From: Acidimicrobiales bacterium
GTDB taxonomy: Bacteria; Actinomycetota; Acidimicrobiia; Acidimicrobiales; SZUA-35
Assembly (NCBI GenBank): GCA_013003325.1
Contig: JABDJU010000039.1
Location: 1 to 9,508, forward strand
Length of the DNA stretch: 9,508 nucleotides
Direction of reading: 5' to 3'
The position numbers and the translations under genes were made by a program. This document shows, piece after piece, positions 1 through 6,601 of the stretch (positions within the stretch are counted from its first letter, which is position 1; the number at the start of each line of letters is the position of its first letter). A model generated the notes under the pieces. The model was not told where the DNA came from. It ran no database searches and saw nothing but the letters and a program-made list of their open reading frames with translations.

Positions 1-153
1 GGACTGGCCGGTGCTCAGATCGGGCCGATCGAGATCAAAGACGGCTTCTCCCTCGTGTCGGTACCCACCGACAGTGCTGACCAGGTGATCCACGCCATGA
101 AAGGCGTCGCTATCCGAGGCAAACGGCTCACCTTCCGACGGGAACGCTTCTAG
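1..153 (+). CDS. DEAD-box RNA helicase, C-terminal DbpA-type RNA-binding domain (partial)
   Basis: Frame 1 is open from the window edge to a TAG at 151-153 and gives the last 50 residues of a protein. The segment begins GLAGAQIGPIEIKDGFSLV and continues through VPTDSADQVI, HAMKGVAIRG and KRLTFRRERF. This is the pattern of the DbpA/CsdA RNA-binding domain that ends many DEAD-box helicases: G-x-x-I-G-x-I-x-I-x-D-x-F-S, then a VP step, an AM-x-G helix and the I-R-G-(K/R) strand. In that family the domain is an RRM-like fold that directs the helicase to structured RNA, for example in ribosome assembly or cold adaptation. The helicase core lies outside the window, so the exact paralogue (DeaD/CsdA or DbpA) cannot be told. 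The gene ends only 31 bp before the CoA-transferase on the same strand, so read-through is possible. Confidence 0.8.
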   Translation, partial: GLAGAQIGPIEIKDGFSLVSVPTDSADQVIHAMKGVAIRGKRLTFRRERF

Positions 154-184
154 CTCGGATCCAAGTCGCCACCCGCCCTACGAT

Positions 185-1399
185 GTGGCCGTGACGGGGC
201 TGCTCGACGGAATCAGGATTGTCGATTTCAGCCAGTACCTCGCCGGCCCGAGCTGTACCCGGTTGATGGTCGAACAGGGAGCCGAGTGCATCAAGCTGGA
301 GTTACCTGACCACGGCGATCCCAGCCGTGGCCTACAGCCGAGGATCAACAGACGATCGGCGTTCTATGTGCAGCAGAACCGCGGGAAGCGAAGCGTCTGC
401 CTCGACTTCCGCATCGACCATGGGCGAACGATCGCAGTCGATCTCGTCGCTACCGCTGACGTGGTCGTCGAGAACTTCAGCCCTGGAGTAATGGGTCGCT
501 ACGGACTGTCTTATGACGATCTGGTACCCGTCAAACCGGATCTGATCATGGCGAGCATCTCAGGGTTTGGCCAGTCCGGTCCGCTCGCCGATCGGCCGGC
601 GTTCGATTTCATCGCCCAGGGATTCAGCGGTATCGCCCATATGACCGGGTTCGAGGACGGTCCGCCGCTGCTGGTGGGATCTGCGATCGCCGATTCCAAC
701 GCTGGGATTCACGCCTTCGGTGCGATCGGTGCGGCGTTGTTCCACCGGGAACGGACCGGCGAAGGGTCCTACCTCGACATCTCGATGGTCGATGCGCTGG
801 TTCATATGCACGAGACAGGTGTCCACGCCCCCGGGCTGACCGATGGGGAATACGTGCCGATCCGTCATGGGCGCGACTACCAACCGGTCGCTCCCGCCGG
901 TGTCTTCGCCGGACCTGAGAGCTGGATCATCCTGATCGTTACGGTGCACCAGGTCGATCAGCTGTGGGACGCGCTGGGTCGGCCCGATCTGGCCGAAGAT
1001 CTGAGGTTCAAAGGCAACACGGCGCGGGTGGCCAACCGAGCGGAGCTGAATCGGATCATCGAGGGCTGGATGGCGACGTTCTCAACCGACGATGAGGTGA
1101 TCGAAGCGCTCCTGAGCCACAGGGTGCCCTGCACCAAGGTGAACAGCCCAGCCGACTTGAAGGACATCCCCCATCTCCTCGAGCGAGGATCGATCGTGGT
1201 GCATGACGATCCCGTCCTCGGCGAGGCGGCCTTCCCCGGGCACCCGTTCACAATCGCCGGGGTAGCGCCATCGGTTCATGGTTCGGTCGAATCGCTCGGT
1301 CAGTCCAACGTCGACGTGTTGAGGTCGATCGGCATCACGCCCGAACGAATCGCCCAACTGGAAGCATCTCAGGTACTGGTCAGCAAAGCCCACGGCTAG
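185..1399 (+). CDS. Family III CoA-transferase (CaiB/BaiF/formyl-CoA transferase type)
   Basis: This 404-residue protein has the usual family length. It should move CoA from an acyl-CoA donor to a carboxylic acid in the cytoplasm. Visible family features are the N-terminal G(I/L)R(I/V)VD-(F/L)-S...LAGP segment (residues 9-22), the NRGKRS...LD motif (65-74), ADVVVENFSPGVM (91-103), and GSAIAD at 165-170. Asp170 aligns with the catalytic aspartate (Asp169 in formyl-CoA transferase) that forms the aspartyl-CoA intermediate. RTGEGSYLDISMVDAL (190-205) is the conserved strand after it. The acid substrate cannot be read from the sequence; carnitine-, bile-acid-, succinyl- and racemase-type members look alike. 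The start is uncertain: GTG at 185 or GTG at 191. Neither has a Shine-Dalgarno sequence. TACGAT at 179-184 fits a TAnnnT -10 box placed for a leaderless transcript starting at 191, which would also give the commoner short N-terminus (TGLLDGIRIVDFS). It converges on the response regulator gene, with a gap of 28 bp. Confidence 0.9.
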   Translation: MAVTGLLDGIRIVDFSQYLAGPSCTRLMVEQGAECIKLELPDHGDPSRGLQPRINRRSAFYVQQNRGKRSVCLDFRIDHGRTIAVDLVATADVVVENFSPGVMGRYGLSYDDLVPVKPDLIMASISGFGQSGPLADRPAFDFIAQGFSGIAHMTGFEDGPPLLVGSAIADSNAGIHAFGAIGAALFHRERTGEGSYLDISMVDALVHMHETGVHAPGLTDGEYVPIRHGRDYQPVAPAGVFAGPESWIILIVTVHQVDQLWDALGRPDLAEDLRFKGNTARVANRAELNRIIEGWMATFSTDDEVIEALLSHRVPCTKVNSPADLKDIPHLLERGSIVVHDDPVLGEAAFPGHPFTIAGVAPSVHGSVESLGQSNVDVLRSIGITPERIAQLEASQVLVSKAHG

Positions 1400-1403
1400 C
1401 CGA

Positions 1404-1420
1404 CGCGGCGGTGAACCGCG
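1404..1420. terminator. Possible weak bidirectional hairpin between convergent genes
   Basis: The 28-bp gap between the convergent CoA-transferase and response regulator genes holds CGCGG (1404-1408), a 7-nt loop, and CCGCG (1416-1420). An alternative fold is GCGG-TGAA-CCGC at 1408-1419. The stem is only 4-5 bp and no T-run follows on either strand, so it is a poor intrinsic terminator by E. coli rules. Its position between two stop codons is the main argument for it. Confidence 0.25.
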
Positions 1421-1427
1421 GCCTCGG

Positions 1428-2075
1428 TCAGACGCTCTCGGGCTCGTGGTTGAGGTCGATGATGCCCAGTCGAACCGCGCCCAATACCGCATGGGTGAGG
1501 CTCTGGGCGTCGAGCTTGCGATAGATGGCATTCAGATGGTTGTGAACCGTCTTGGTGGTGATGCCGAGATGGCGGCCGGCTTGTTTGGTGCTCATGCCGT
1601 CGGCGATGGCCTGGAGGATCTCCACCTGACGGTCGCTCAGAAGATCTTCGTTGGCCCGCTGCTCGTTGGCGGTGGTGAGCATCGCACCGGCCAGGGCGGG
1701 GGAGAGCACGGTTTCGCCGTCGGCGACCCGCAGCACGGTGTCGCGGACGTCGACGAACGAAGTGCCCTTGCTGAGGTAGGCGCTGGCGCCGGCGGCGATG
1801 GCATCGCGGGTCTTGTCGATGTCGTCGTGCATGGTAAGCACGGCGATGCGACACGCAGGGACAGCTTCTCGGATGAGGGCGGTAGCCTCGATGCCGTCCA
1901 TCACCGGCATCGAGAGGTCCATCAGGATCACATCGGGCTGAAGCGATTTGGCCAGCGACACCGCTTCCTCTCCCGTGGATGCTTCTCCGACCACCTCGTC
2001 ACCGGCGGCTTCGAAGGATCGACGGAGCCCGTCGCGGAGAAGAGCATGGTCATCGGCTAGAAGAATTCGGATCAT
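1428..2075 (-). CDS. NarL/FixJ-type two-component response regulator
   Basis: This 215-residue cytoplasmic transcription factor partners the histidine kinase just upstream. Residues 1-120 form a receiver domain. It has the acidic pair in ADDH (Asp8, Asp9), the phosphoacceptor Asp53 in LMDLSMP, the switch Thr81 in VLTMHDD and Lys103 in YLSKG. All canonical residues are present, so it should be phosphorylatable. Residues about 144-205 form a LuxR/GerE helix-turn-helix: LSDRQVEIL (147-154) followed by GMSTKQAGRHLGITTKTVHNH (160-180). The start is ATG at 2075, whose ATGA overlaps the kinase stop by 4 bases, so the two proteins are probably translationally coupled and made in similar amounts. Targets are unknown. 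NarL-type regulators usually bind short inverted repeats as dimers after phosphorylation; I saw no site that can be assigned to it with confidence. The last residues (LNHEPESV) form a short acidic tail. Confidence 0.95.
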   Translation of the reverse strand: MIRILLADDHALLRDGLRRSFEAAGDEVVGEASTGEEAVSLAKSLQPDVILMDLSMPVMDGIEATALIREAVPACRIAVLTMHDDIDKTRDAIAAGASAYLSKGTSFVDVRDTVLRVADGETVLSPALAGAMLTTANEQRANEDLLSDRQVEILQAIADGMSTKQAGRHLGITTKTVHNHLNAIYRKLDAQSLTHAVLGAVRLGIIDLNHEPESV

Positions 2076-3808
2076 GGGTGTGCTCCCGAAATTGTTGGAC
2101 TGGTGAGAACAGTAATCGTCGTTCCCTCGTTGGGTGAGCTGCGCACTTCCAAGATTGCCCCAACCGAGGCAGCTCGTTCGCGCATACCCACCAAACCATA
2201 GGCGTTGCCTCGGATTCCCCTGGCGGGATCGAACCCCCGTCCATTGTCGTGGATGTACAACGTGCCCCTACCTCGTTCAATCGTCCAGGCCACGGTGACC
2301 TGGGAGGCGTTTGCATGTTTCTCGACATTCGTGAGCGCTTCTTGAGCAATCCGTAGCAGCTCGTTCTCAACCACTTCGCCCAGCACGAGCTCCCGGTCTT
2401 CAGGGATCGTGAGGTCAATTTCCAGCGTCGACCGTTTCCGGATCCGATCGATCACCTCGCCGAGAAGGACGCCGAGAGGTCGTCCCGGGCCGACGGTGGC
2501 CCGCAACTCCATAAGCGTGTCTCGCAGCTCAGCGATGGCTCCTTGGGTGTCGGCATGGAGCGATTTGAGGTTGGGCGACGGTTCGTCACGCTCGGCCTGA
2601 ATCCGTTCCAATTCGAGCGAGATGTAGGTGAGCCACTGACCGAGGCGATCGTGGAGATCTCGGGCGATTCGACTCCGTTCCTCGGCGGCTGCGAGGGACC
2701 GGAGGTGTCCGAAGGAACGGGCATTGGACAGGGTCAGCGCCAGCACGTCGGCCATGCCGCCCAACATCACGGCATCGCCGGGTGAATAGGCCGCACGGGC
2801 CTCCCGTTCGACTCCGACCAGGCCGCGATCGCGACCGTTCACGATCAATCGGGCATACATACCGCTGCCGGACCGGTCGCTGATCTCTCTCAGGTCGTTG
2901 ATGCGAAGTACGTCGGGCTTGGAGGCCGCGTCGGACAGAGGGCTTGGCAGCGCATCGACGGGAAAGGTGGGGGGCAGGTCGAACTGGGTCTGGGTCTGGG
3001 TCGACCACAGCTGCTCGTCGAGAGTGGTGTCGTCGAGGGTGAGGATCACCAGCCGGTCCGGGTGGAATGCCTCCTGAAGCTGGCTCCTTGTGCTGCGGAG
3101 CACGTCGGCCAGATCCAGCGAGGACGGCAGAGTACGAGCCACGTCCATGAGCGCTCCGAGCAGCTCATTGGTCTCGACCAGGCGATCCCGCTGGTCGCTC
3201 AGCCGGCGTCGGGTCCGTTCGGCGTCGGTGAGGTTGATGTGGTAAATCCCTGGGAAAAGGGCGGCGCATACCAGGGCGAGAACGGCCAACGGGCTGAAGC
3301 CGAAACCGTCGTCGGTGAAATAGACGGTGCTGACTCCCGCCGAGGCGAATGCCAAGATGCTCGCCAAGGCTCCGAACGGCAATCCCCAGCCGAACGCGAC
3401 GACGGCTACGGAGACCATGATGCAGCCGACGAATGGGCTGTTGAGGCCGGTCGAGATGCCGAGGCCGAGCCCCAGTACGACGACGTCTCCCATGGCGAAG
3501 ATCAGGGCCGACCGACTGGGGGAATCGGTGCGAAGCGGGATGACGGTCCGGAACGTTGCGACGAAGATGGCCACCGCCAGGGTCGCCACCACCCGAACGT
3601 TTCCACCCGATGCTTGGGTCGCGGCCCACCCGAGCCCGATGGCGATGGCACCCCAGCGCAACAGGGTGAGGATGGCGGCCAATGATGCAGTTAGCACGTT
3701 GACCTCGACCGAACCGCCCTCTTTCAGGGCGCGCAAAGACCGCAACACCTCACCCGGTGTCGGTTGATCGGTCGCGCTGGCGCTTTTGGTCGTTGCCGCA
3801 GTCACCAC
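2072..3808 (-). CDS. Membrane GAF histidine kinase of the NarX/DesK class (HisKA_3)
   Basis: This 578-residue sensor kinase is the cognate partner of the response regulator. Its N-terminal 35 residues are polar. About five to six membrane segments follow between residues 40 and 190 (roughly 40-62, 72-91, 100-119, 127-160 and 172-190). A charged, probably coiled-coil linker spans 193-218, a GAF-like domain about 219-365, and a HisKA_3 dimerisation helix has His386 in ARDLHDRLGQ (382-391). A HATPase_c domain has its N-box at about 483-500 (NELLRIAQEALTNVEKHANA; Asn494), its G1 box DNGRGF (521-526) and GLVGMRERA (538-546). All catalytic elements are present. The loop TGLNSPF (120-126), between predicted membrane segments 3 and 4, resembles the quinone-binding GGxxNPF loop of RegB/PrrB. 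The signal is otherwise unknown. The start is GTG at 3808 or the adjacent GTG at 3805; TGA lies directly upstream in frame, so no longer start exists. GGGGTGA just upstream is a plausible ribosome binding site and gives better spacing to 3805. The gene begins 94 bp after the prenyl synthase stop. Confidence 0.93.
   Translation of the reverse strand: MVTAATTKSASATDQPTPGEVLRSLRALKEGGSVEVNVLTASLAAILTLLRWGAIAIGLGWAATQASGGNVRVVATLAVAIFVATFRTVIPLRTDSPSRSALIFAMGDVVVLGLGLGISTGLNSPFVGCIMVSVAVVAFGWGLPFGALASILAFASAGVSTVYFTDDGFGFSPLAVLALVCAALFPGIYHINLTDAERTRRRLSDQRDRLVETNELLGALMDVARTLPSSLDLADVLRSTRSQLQEAFHPDRLVILTLDDTTLDEQLWSTQTQTQFDLPPTFPVDALPSPLSDAASKPDVLRINDLREISDRSGSGMYARLIVNGRDRGLVGVEREARAAYSPGDAVMLGGMADVLALTLSNARSFGHLRSLAAAEERSRIARDLHDRLGQWLTYISLELERIQAERDEPSPNLKSLHADTQGAIAELRDTLMELRATVGPGRPLGVLLGEVIDRIRKRSTLEIDLTIPEDRELVLGEVVENELLRIAQEALTNVEKHANASQVTVAWTIERGRGTLYIHDNGRGFDPARGIRGNAYGLVGMRERAASVGAILEVRSSPNEGTTITVLTSPTISGAHP
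3431..3451 (-). other. RegB-like TGLNSPF loop in the kinase membrane domain
   Basis: These codons encode Thr120 to Phe126 of the histidine kinase. The heptapeptide matches the RegB/PrrB consensus GGxxNPF at Gly121, Pro125 and Phe126, with conservative changes at two other positions (G to T, N to S). It lies between the third and fourth predicted membrane segments, the place where RegB binds ubiquinone. Similar TGGxxSPF loops occur in other sensor kinases of unknown ligand, so the resemblance suggests but does not prove quinone sensing. Confidence 0.4.
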
Positions 3809-3830
3809 TCACCCCATCGGCATGATGGGG
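3809..3830 (-). promoter_or_regulatory. Hairpin and four-codon mini-ORF overlapping the kinase ribosome binding site
   Basis: Read on the minus strand, CCCCATC (3830-3824), a 5-nt spacer and GATGGGG (3818-3812) form a perfect 7-bp inverted repeat. Its right arm contains the GGGG of the GGGGTGA ribosome binding site of the kinase, so a folded leader would hide the site. The same bases contain a minimal reading frame, ATG CCG ATG GGG TGA (3823-3809). Its stop codon abuts the kinase GTG start (TGAGTG). Either a folded RNA switch, a reinitiation leader or a palindromic operator could explain the structure; it may also be chance. I saw no convincing -10/-35 pair in the rest of the 94-bp gap (3809-3902). 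Confidence 0.35.
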
Positions 3831-3902
3831 GTTCCCTTCAATACTGCGTTCTGTGGTCGCCAGGGACGCATGGTGTCGCTCTCCGTCGTCTTTTCAACGC
3901 GG

Positions 3903-5033
3903 TCAGTGGGTGCGAAGGCCAACGTAGTCGGCCAGTGACGCCATTGTCACCTGCGTTGAGGGGTCGATCCTGAGCGATGAAAGGGTGGCAAGCGCCTGTT
4001 GAACGAGCTCGGAGATCTTCCGCTCCACTTCGGAGATGGCGCCCGTGCGATGCAGAACGTCCACGATCGCACTGATGTGGTCCTCGTTGAGGTCGGGATG
4101 TCCCACGGCGGCCAGCGTCCTTCGATCCTCGGCACCGGCCCGTTCGAGGGCGATGGCCAGCAGTTCTGTCGACTTGCCCTCCCGCAGGTCGTTTCCTACC
4201 GGCTTGCCGGTTTCCCTGGCATCGCCGACCACGCCCAGAAGGTCATCCCGGAGCTGGAACGCGTCGCCGAGGGGCCGTCCGAACGCCTCGAGACGGTCGA
4301 GCGCCTGGCGTTTGGCGTCGGGGCTGAGGGCCTCCCAACCGGGAGCGAGCGAGGCTCCCATCTGGAGCGGGCGCACGATCGTGTACAGGGCGCTCTTGAA
4401 GGTAGCGACGGCTTGAGCGGTAGCGCGATCGTTCTCGCCGGCCGCGCTGGATCGGAGGTCGAGGTACTGCCCGAGGTTGAGCTCGATCCGCAGCTCGTCC
4501 CAAAGGGCTCGGGCCGGTCCGGTGGTGTTGCCGATACATCGATCTGCATATGCATGCGCCAAGTCGCCCAGCAGGATTGCCACCCCCTCGCCGTAACGGC
4601 GTGGCTCGCCCCGCCAGCCCAACTGTTGGACCCGAGCACCCTGAGTGGTGTGGATGGTGGGCACGCCGCGTCGGGTTGAGGCGTTGTCCATGATGTCGTC
4701 GTGAATGAGCGCGAAGGCCTGGAGCAGCTCGAAGGCCGCACAGGCCTGCATCACGTCGTCCTCGTTGCGTTCGGGCGCACCGATCCACCGTCGGGTGCCG
4801 TCCCAGGCCCAGTAGCAGAACGCGGCCCGCAATCGTTTGCCGCGGCCCAAGACCATGTTCCCGAGCAGCACAACCGCCTCACCCAGCCGGAGATCGCTAC
4901 GGCTCCACCGAGCGATCTCGGTCTCGAGAATCTCGCGGAGCAGAGCCTCTGTTGCCGCAGCCACCGACAGGATCGCCTCGGGCGTCTCAGCCTGCTCGTT
5001 GTCAGGCTCGGAGTCGTGGCGAGCTGCGGTCAT
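3903..5033 (-). CDS. Short-chain polyprenyl diphosphate synthase, probably geranylgeranyl diphosphate synthase
   Basis: This 376-residue trans-isoprenyl diphosphate synthase condenses isopentenyl diphosphate with allylic diphosphates in the cytoplasm. It supplies precursors for carotenoids, quinone side chains or polyprenyl lipids. Motifs in order are GKRLR (65-69), the first aspartate-rich motif DDIMD (112-116) followed by RRG (121-123), LLGDLAHA (154-161), the second motif region FQLRDDLLGVVGD (259-271) and KPVGNDLREGKST (277-289). The second motif is DDLLG rather than DDxxD, as is common in actinobacterial IdsA/GrcC-type synthases. Phe107 sits at position -5 before an uninserted DDxxD, which is the archaeal type I GGPP synthase pattern, so a C20 product is the best guess; the chain length remains an inference. 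The ATG start at 5033 overlaps the xseB stop by 4 bases (ATGA). It therefore follows xseA-xseB in one operon, as ispA follows xseB in enterobacteria. The N-terminal 20 residues are polar and probably disordered. Confidence 0.92.
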   Translation of the reverse strand: MTAARHDSEPDNEQAETPEAILSVAAATEALLREILETEIARWSRSDLRLGEAVVLLGNMVLGRGKRLRAAFCYWAWDGTRRWIGAPERNEDDVMQACAAFELLQAFALIHDDIMDNASTRRGVPTIHTTQGARVQQLGWRGEPRRYGEGVAILLGDLAHAYADRCIGNTTGPARALWDELRIELNLGQYLDLRSSAAGENDRATAQAVATFKSALYTIVRPLQMGASLAPGWEALSPDAKRQALDRLEAFGRPLGDAFQLRDDLLGVVGDARETGKPVGNDLREGKSTELLAIALERAGAEDRRTLAAVGHPDLNEDHISAIVDVLHRTGAISEVERKISELVQQALATLSSLRIDPSTQVTMASLADYVGLRTH

Positions 5034-5263
5034 TCGCCATTCCCAGGGGCGGCGTCAGGGTCGAGTGCATCGACCAACCCGGCGACGTCGACCTCTACAA
5101 CCGCCAGTCGGTCCCGACAGATCTTCAACAGCTCGGAGGCTCGCCGCACTCTGTCGGCGAGATGATCGACGTCGACCACGCTGCTCTCGAGTTCATCGAG
5201 GATGCGCTCGACCTCGTCGATCGCATCGGCGTAGGAAACCTGTTCATTGGCGTCGGCGGTCAT
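5030..5263 (-). CDS. xseB: Exodeoxyribonuclease VII small subunit
   Basis: This protein is 77 residues long, normal for XseB (about 70-85). Several XseB copies coat the XseA subunit to form exonuclease VII, which degrades single-stranded DNA in both directions during repair. The helical hairpin pattern is visible: VSYADAIDEVERILDELES (9-27), then VDVDHLADRVRRASELLKICRDRL (30-53). This matches the family layout of (S/F)-E-E-A-L-x-E-L-E-x-I-V-x-x-L-E-x followed by L-(Y/V)-x-R-G-x-x-L-x-x-x-C-x-x-x-L. A short acidic tail (DALDPDAAPGNGE) ends it. The ATG at 5263 is chosen because it overlaps the xseA stop by 4 bases (ATGA) and gives the family length. The frame is open upstream to 5410, but that extension lies inside xseA and is Arg/His-rich with no family similarity. 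Confidence 0.9.
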   Translation of the reverse strand: MTADANEQVSYADAIDEVERILDELESSVVDVDHLADRVRRASELLKICRDRLAVVEVDVAGLVDALDPDAAPGNGE

Positions 5264-6519
5264 TCGCGTGCTCGTTCGGTGGAGGGTTCGGGGATTGTGA
5301 CGGTACTGGAGATCAGGCCGTCGGCGGTCTGGGTGGTGATCGCGTCGCCGTCGGTCACCTGCGACGACGATGTGATCACCTCGCCCTGTGAGTCGCGCGT
5401 GATCGTCCACCCCCGGGCCATCACCCGGGCCGGATCCACGGCGCGGCGGCGAAGATCGTTGCGGTCCAAACGGTGCCCGGCGTTCAACACTGCGGCCGTC
5501 GCTGCTGTTCTCAGGCGGTTGATGGCCCCGACGTGGCGGCCCAAGGCTCCGTTCAGCACCTGGTTGGTTCCCTGTACGAGACGCCGGGTCGACAGATCGC
5601 AGCGCTGGCGAGCCCGCGTCAACTGATCGTCGGCGACCAGGGCGAGGCGAGCACCGGCCGCAGCGACCCGCTGGTCGAAGCCGACGACCTGCTGGATGAT
5701 CCAGCCGGCGGCGGCGGTGGGCGTCTTGGCCGAAATCGCAGCCACCTCGTCACAGATCGACCGATCGATCTCGTGGCCCACCCCGACCACGACGGGGACC
5801 TTGCAGCTCGCCACCGCAGCTGCCACCTCGTAGTGGTCGAAGGCGACCAGATCGGTCTTGGCGCCTCCGCCTCGCACCACCGCGACGATGTCGACGTCGA
5901 ATCCGCCGGCGGCGGCGATTGCCCGGGAGAGCGTGGCGGGCGCGTCCGATCCCTGCACCCTGGCGTCGAACAGGCTGACCTCGAAGGCAATCCCGCTGGC
6001 GGAGAGTTCGTGCATGAAGTCGGCCTCGGCCGCTGAGCCTTCGCTGGTGACGAGCGCGATCCGAAGGGGCAGAGCGGGCAGCCCGCGCTCGCGGTTCAGG
6101 GTGAGCAGACCCTCCCCAGCAAGCCGTTTGAGCGTGTCGTCCCGGCTTTCGGCCAGGCGGCCCAACGTGTAGCTGGGGTCGATCACGTTCATGATCATCT
6201 GCACCCGACCGGCGGGGGCGTACAAATCGATCGAGCCGCCTATCGCCACCTCGATGCCATCTTCCATGCGCACCGCACCGGTCTTCTTGAGGATTGCGTT
6301 CACCCTGAATTTCGACTTGGCGAACAACGCAACGTCGAGCACCGCACTCGGTCGTTGCCCCACGTCGTCTGGGTCGACGAGCGTGAAGTACACGTGGCCA
6401 TTGGCGGAACGATTCAGCCCGGAGATCGCACCGCGAACCCATACCTCGGAGCCGAACTGGTCCCGAAGGGCCTCACGGATGCCTTCGCACACCTCGCCCA
6501 CGCTCAGCGGGTCTCGCAT
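5260..6519 (-). CDS. xseA: Exodeoxyribonuclease VII large subunit
   Basis: This is the catalytic subunit of exonuclease VII, 419 residues from the chosen start. XseA proteins are usually 400-460 long. Residues about 1-100 are the OB-fold that binds single-stranded DNA, recognisable from LSVGEV (5-10), WVRGAISGLNRSANGHVYFTL (27-47) and the AGRVQMIM (103-110) strand. The catalytic core follows with LVTSEGSAAEADF (156-168), VVRGGGAKTDLVAFD (214-228), VGVGHEIDRSICDEVA (245-260) and KTPTAAA (265-271). These match the family motifs VTSPTGAA-x-x-D, RGGGS-x-x-DLW-x-F-(N/D), and VGHE-x-D-x-x-x-x-D-x-VA-x-x-x-x-x-TP-(S/T)-AAA. The C-terminal part is helical, as expected for XseB binding. ATG at 6519 is preferred because it places LSVGEV near the N-terminus as in the family. 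In-frame GTG (6534) and TTG (6558) would add 5 and 13 residues. It heads the operon and is divergent from the PAS-GAF-GGDEF-EAL gene. Confidence 0.94.
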   Translation of the reverse strand: MRDPLSVGEVCEGIREALRDQFGSEVWVRGAISGLNRSANGHVYFTLVDPDDVGQRPSAVLDVALFAKSKFRVNAILKKTGAVRMEDGIEVAIGGSIDLYAPAGRVQMIMNVIDPSYTLGRLAESRDDTLKRLAGEGLLTLNRERGLPALPLRIALVTSEGSAAEADFMHELSASGIAFEVSLFDARVQGSDAPATLSRAIAAAGGFDVDIVAVVRGGGAKTDLVAFDHYEVAAAVASCKVPVVVGVGHEIDRSICDEVAAISAKTPTAAAGWIIQQVVGFDQRVAAAGARLALVADDQLTRARQRCDLSTRRLVQGTNQVLNGALGRHVGAINRLRTAATAAVLNAGHRLDRNDLRRRAVDPARVMARGWTITRDSQGEVITSSSQVTDGDAITTQTADGLISSTVTIPEPSTERARE

Positions 6520-6525
6520 GGCCGA

Positions 6526-6548
6526 CGGTCTCACGACCGAAAACGGTA
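6526..6548. promoter_or_regulatory. Cluster of CGGT(C)/(G)ACCG half-sites in the divergent intergenic region
   Basis: CGGTC at 6526-6530, GACCG at 6535-6539 and CGGTA at 6544-6548 start exactly 9 bp apart in alternating orientation. They form two nested inverted repeats (CGGTC-4-GACCG and ACCG-4-CGGT). GACCG recurs at 6575-6579. On the minus strand, TACCGT (6548-6543) also fits a TAnnnT -10 box for xseA, without a clear -35. The cluster could be an operator for the divergent genes or a short leader hairpin of xseA. The half-sites are short, so chance is a serious alternative. Confidence 0.25.
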
Positions 6549-6572
6549 GCGGGACCAATCTCTTGCGCTTCC

Positions 6573-6601
6573 CTGACCGTTTCGTCTGAGAGCGTTAGTC
6601 T
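6573..6601 (+). promoter_or_regulatory. Candidate leaderless promoter of the PAS-GAF-GGDEF-EAL gene
   Basis: CTGACC at 6573-6578 matches four of six bases of the -35 consensus. It is separated by 17 bp from TAGTCT at 6596-6601, which fits the actinobacterial TAnnnT -10 pattern. Seven bases then lead to the GTG start at 6609, so transcription would begin at the start codon itself. The bases before the GTG contain no Shine-Dalgarno sequence, which agrees with a leaderless message. No transcription start data are available, so this is a pattern match only. Confidence 0.4.

Noticed and set aside
1446..2060. 204-codon open frame on the plus strand opposite the response regulator
   Set aside because: It lies wholly antisense to a gene with all receiver and helix-turn-helix motifs. 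Its Gly/Asp/His-rich translation has no recognisable domain, and the frame is kept open by GC-rich codons on the other strand.
3999..4679. 226-codon open frame on the plus strand opposite the prenyl synthase
   Set aside because: It is antisense to a synthase with both aspartate-rich motifs, shows no family pattern, and has no ribosome binding site.
5264..5410. N-terminal extension of xseB by 49 residues
   Set aside because: The extension lies inside xseA, is Arg/His/Asp-rich, and would make XseB far longer than the family. The ATG at 5263 overlaps the xseA stop in the same ATGA style as the next gene.
5750..6442. 230-codon Arg-rich open frame on the minus strand in another frame of xseA
   Set aside because: The very high Arg/Gly/His content is typical of an out-of-frame reading of a GC-rich gene, and xseA occupies the region with clear motifs.
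6520..6558. TTG start extending xseA by 13 residues
   Set aside because: The extension has no family similarity and covers the putative -10 region. ATG at 6519 places the conserved LSVGEV segment at the expected distance from the N-terminus. It is not fully excluded.
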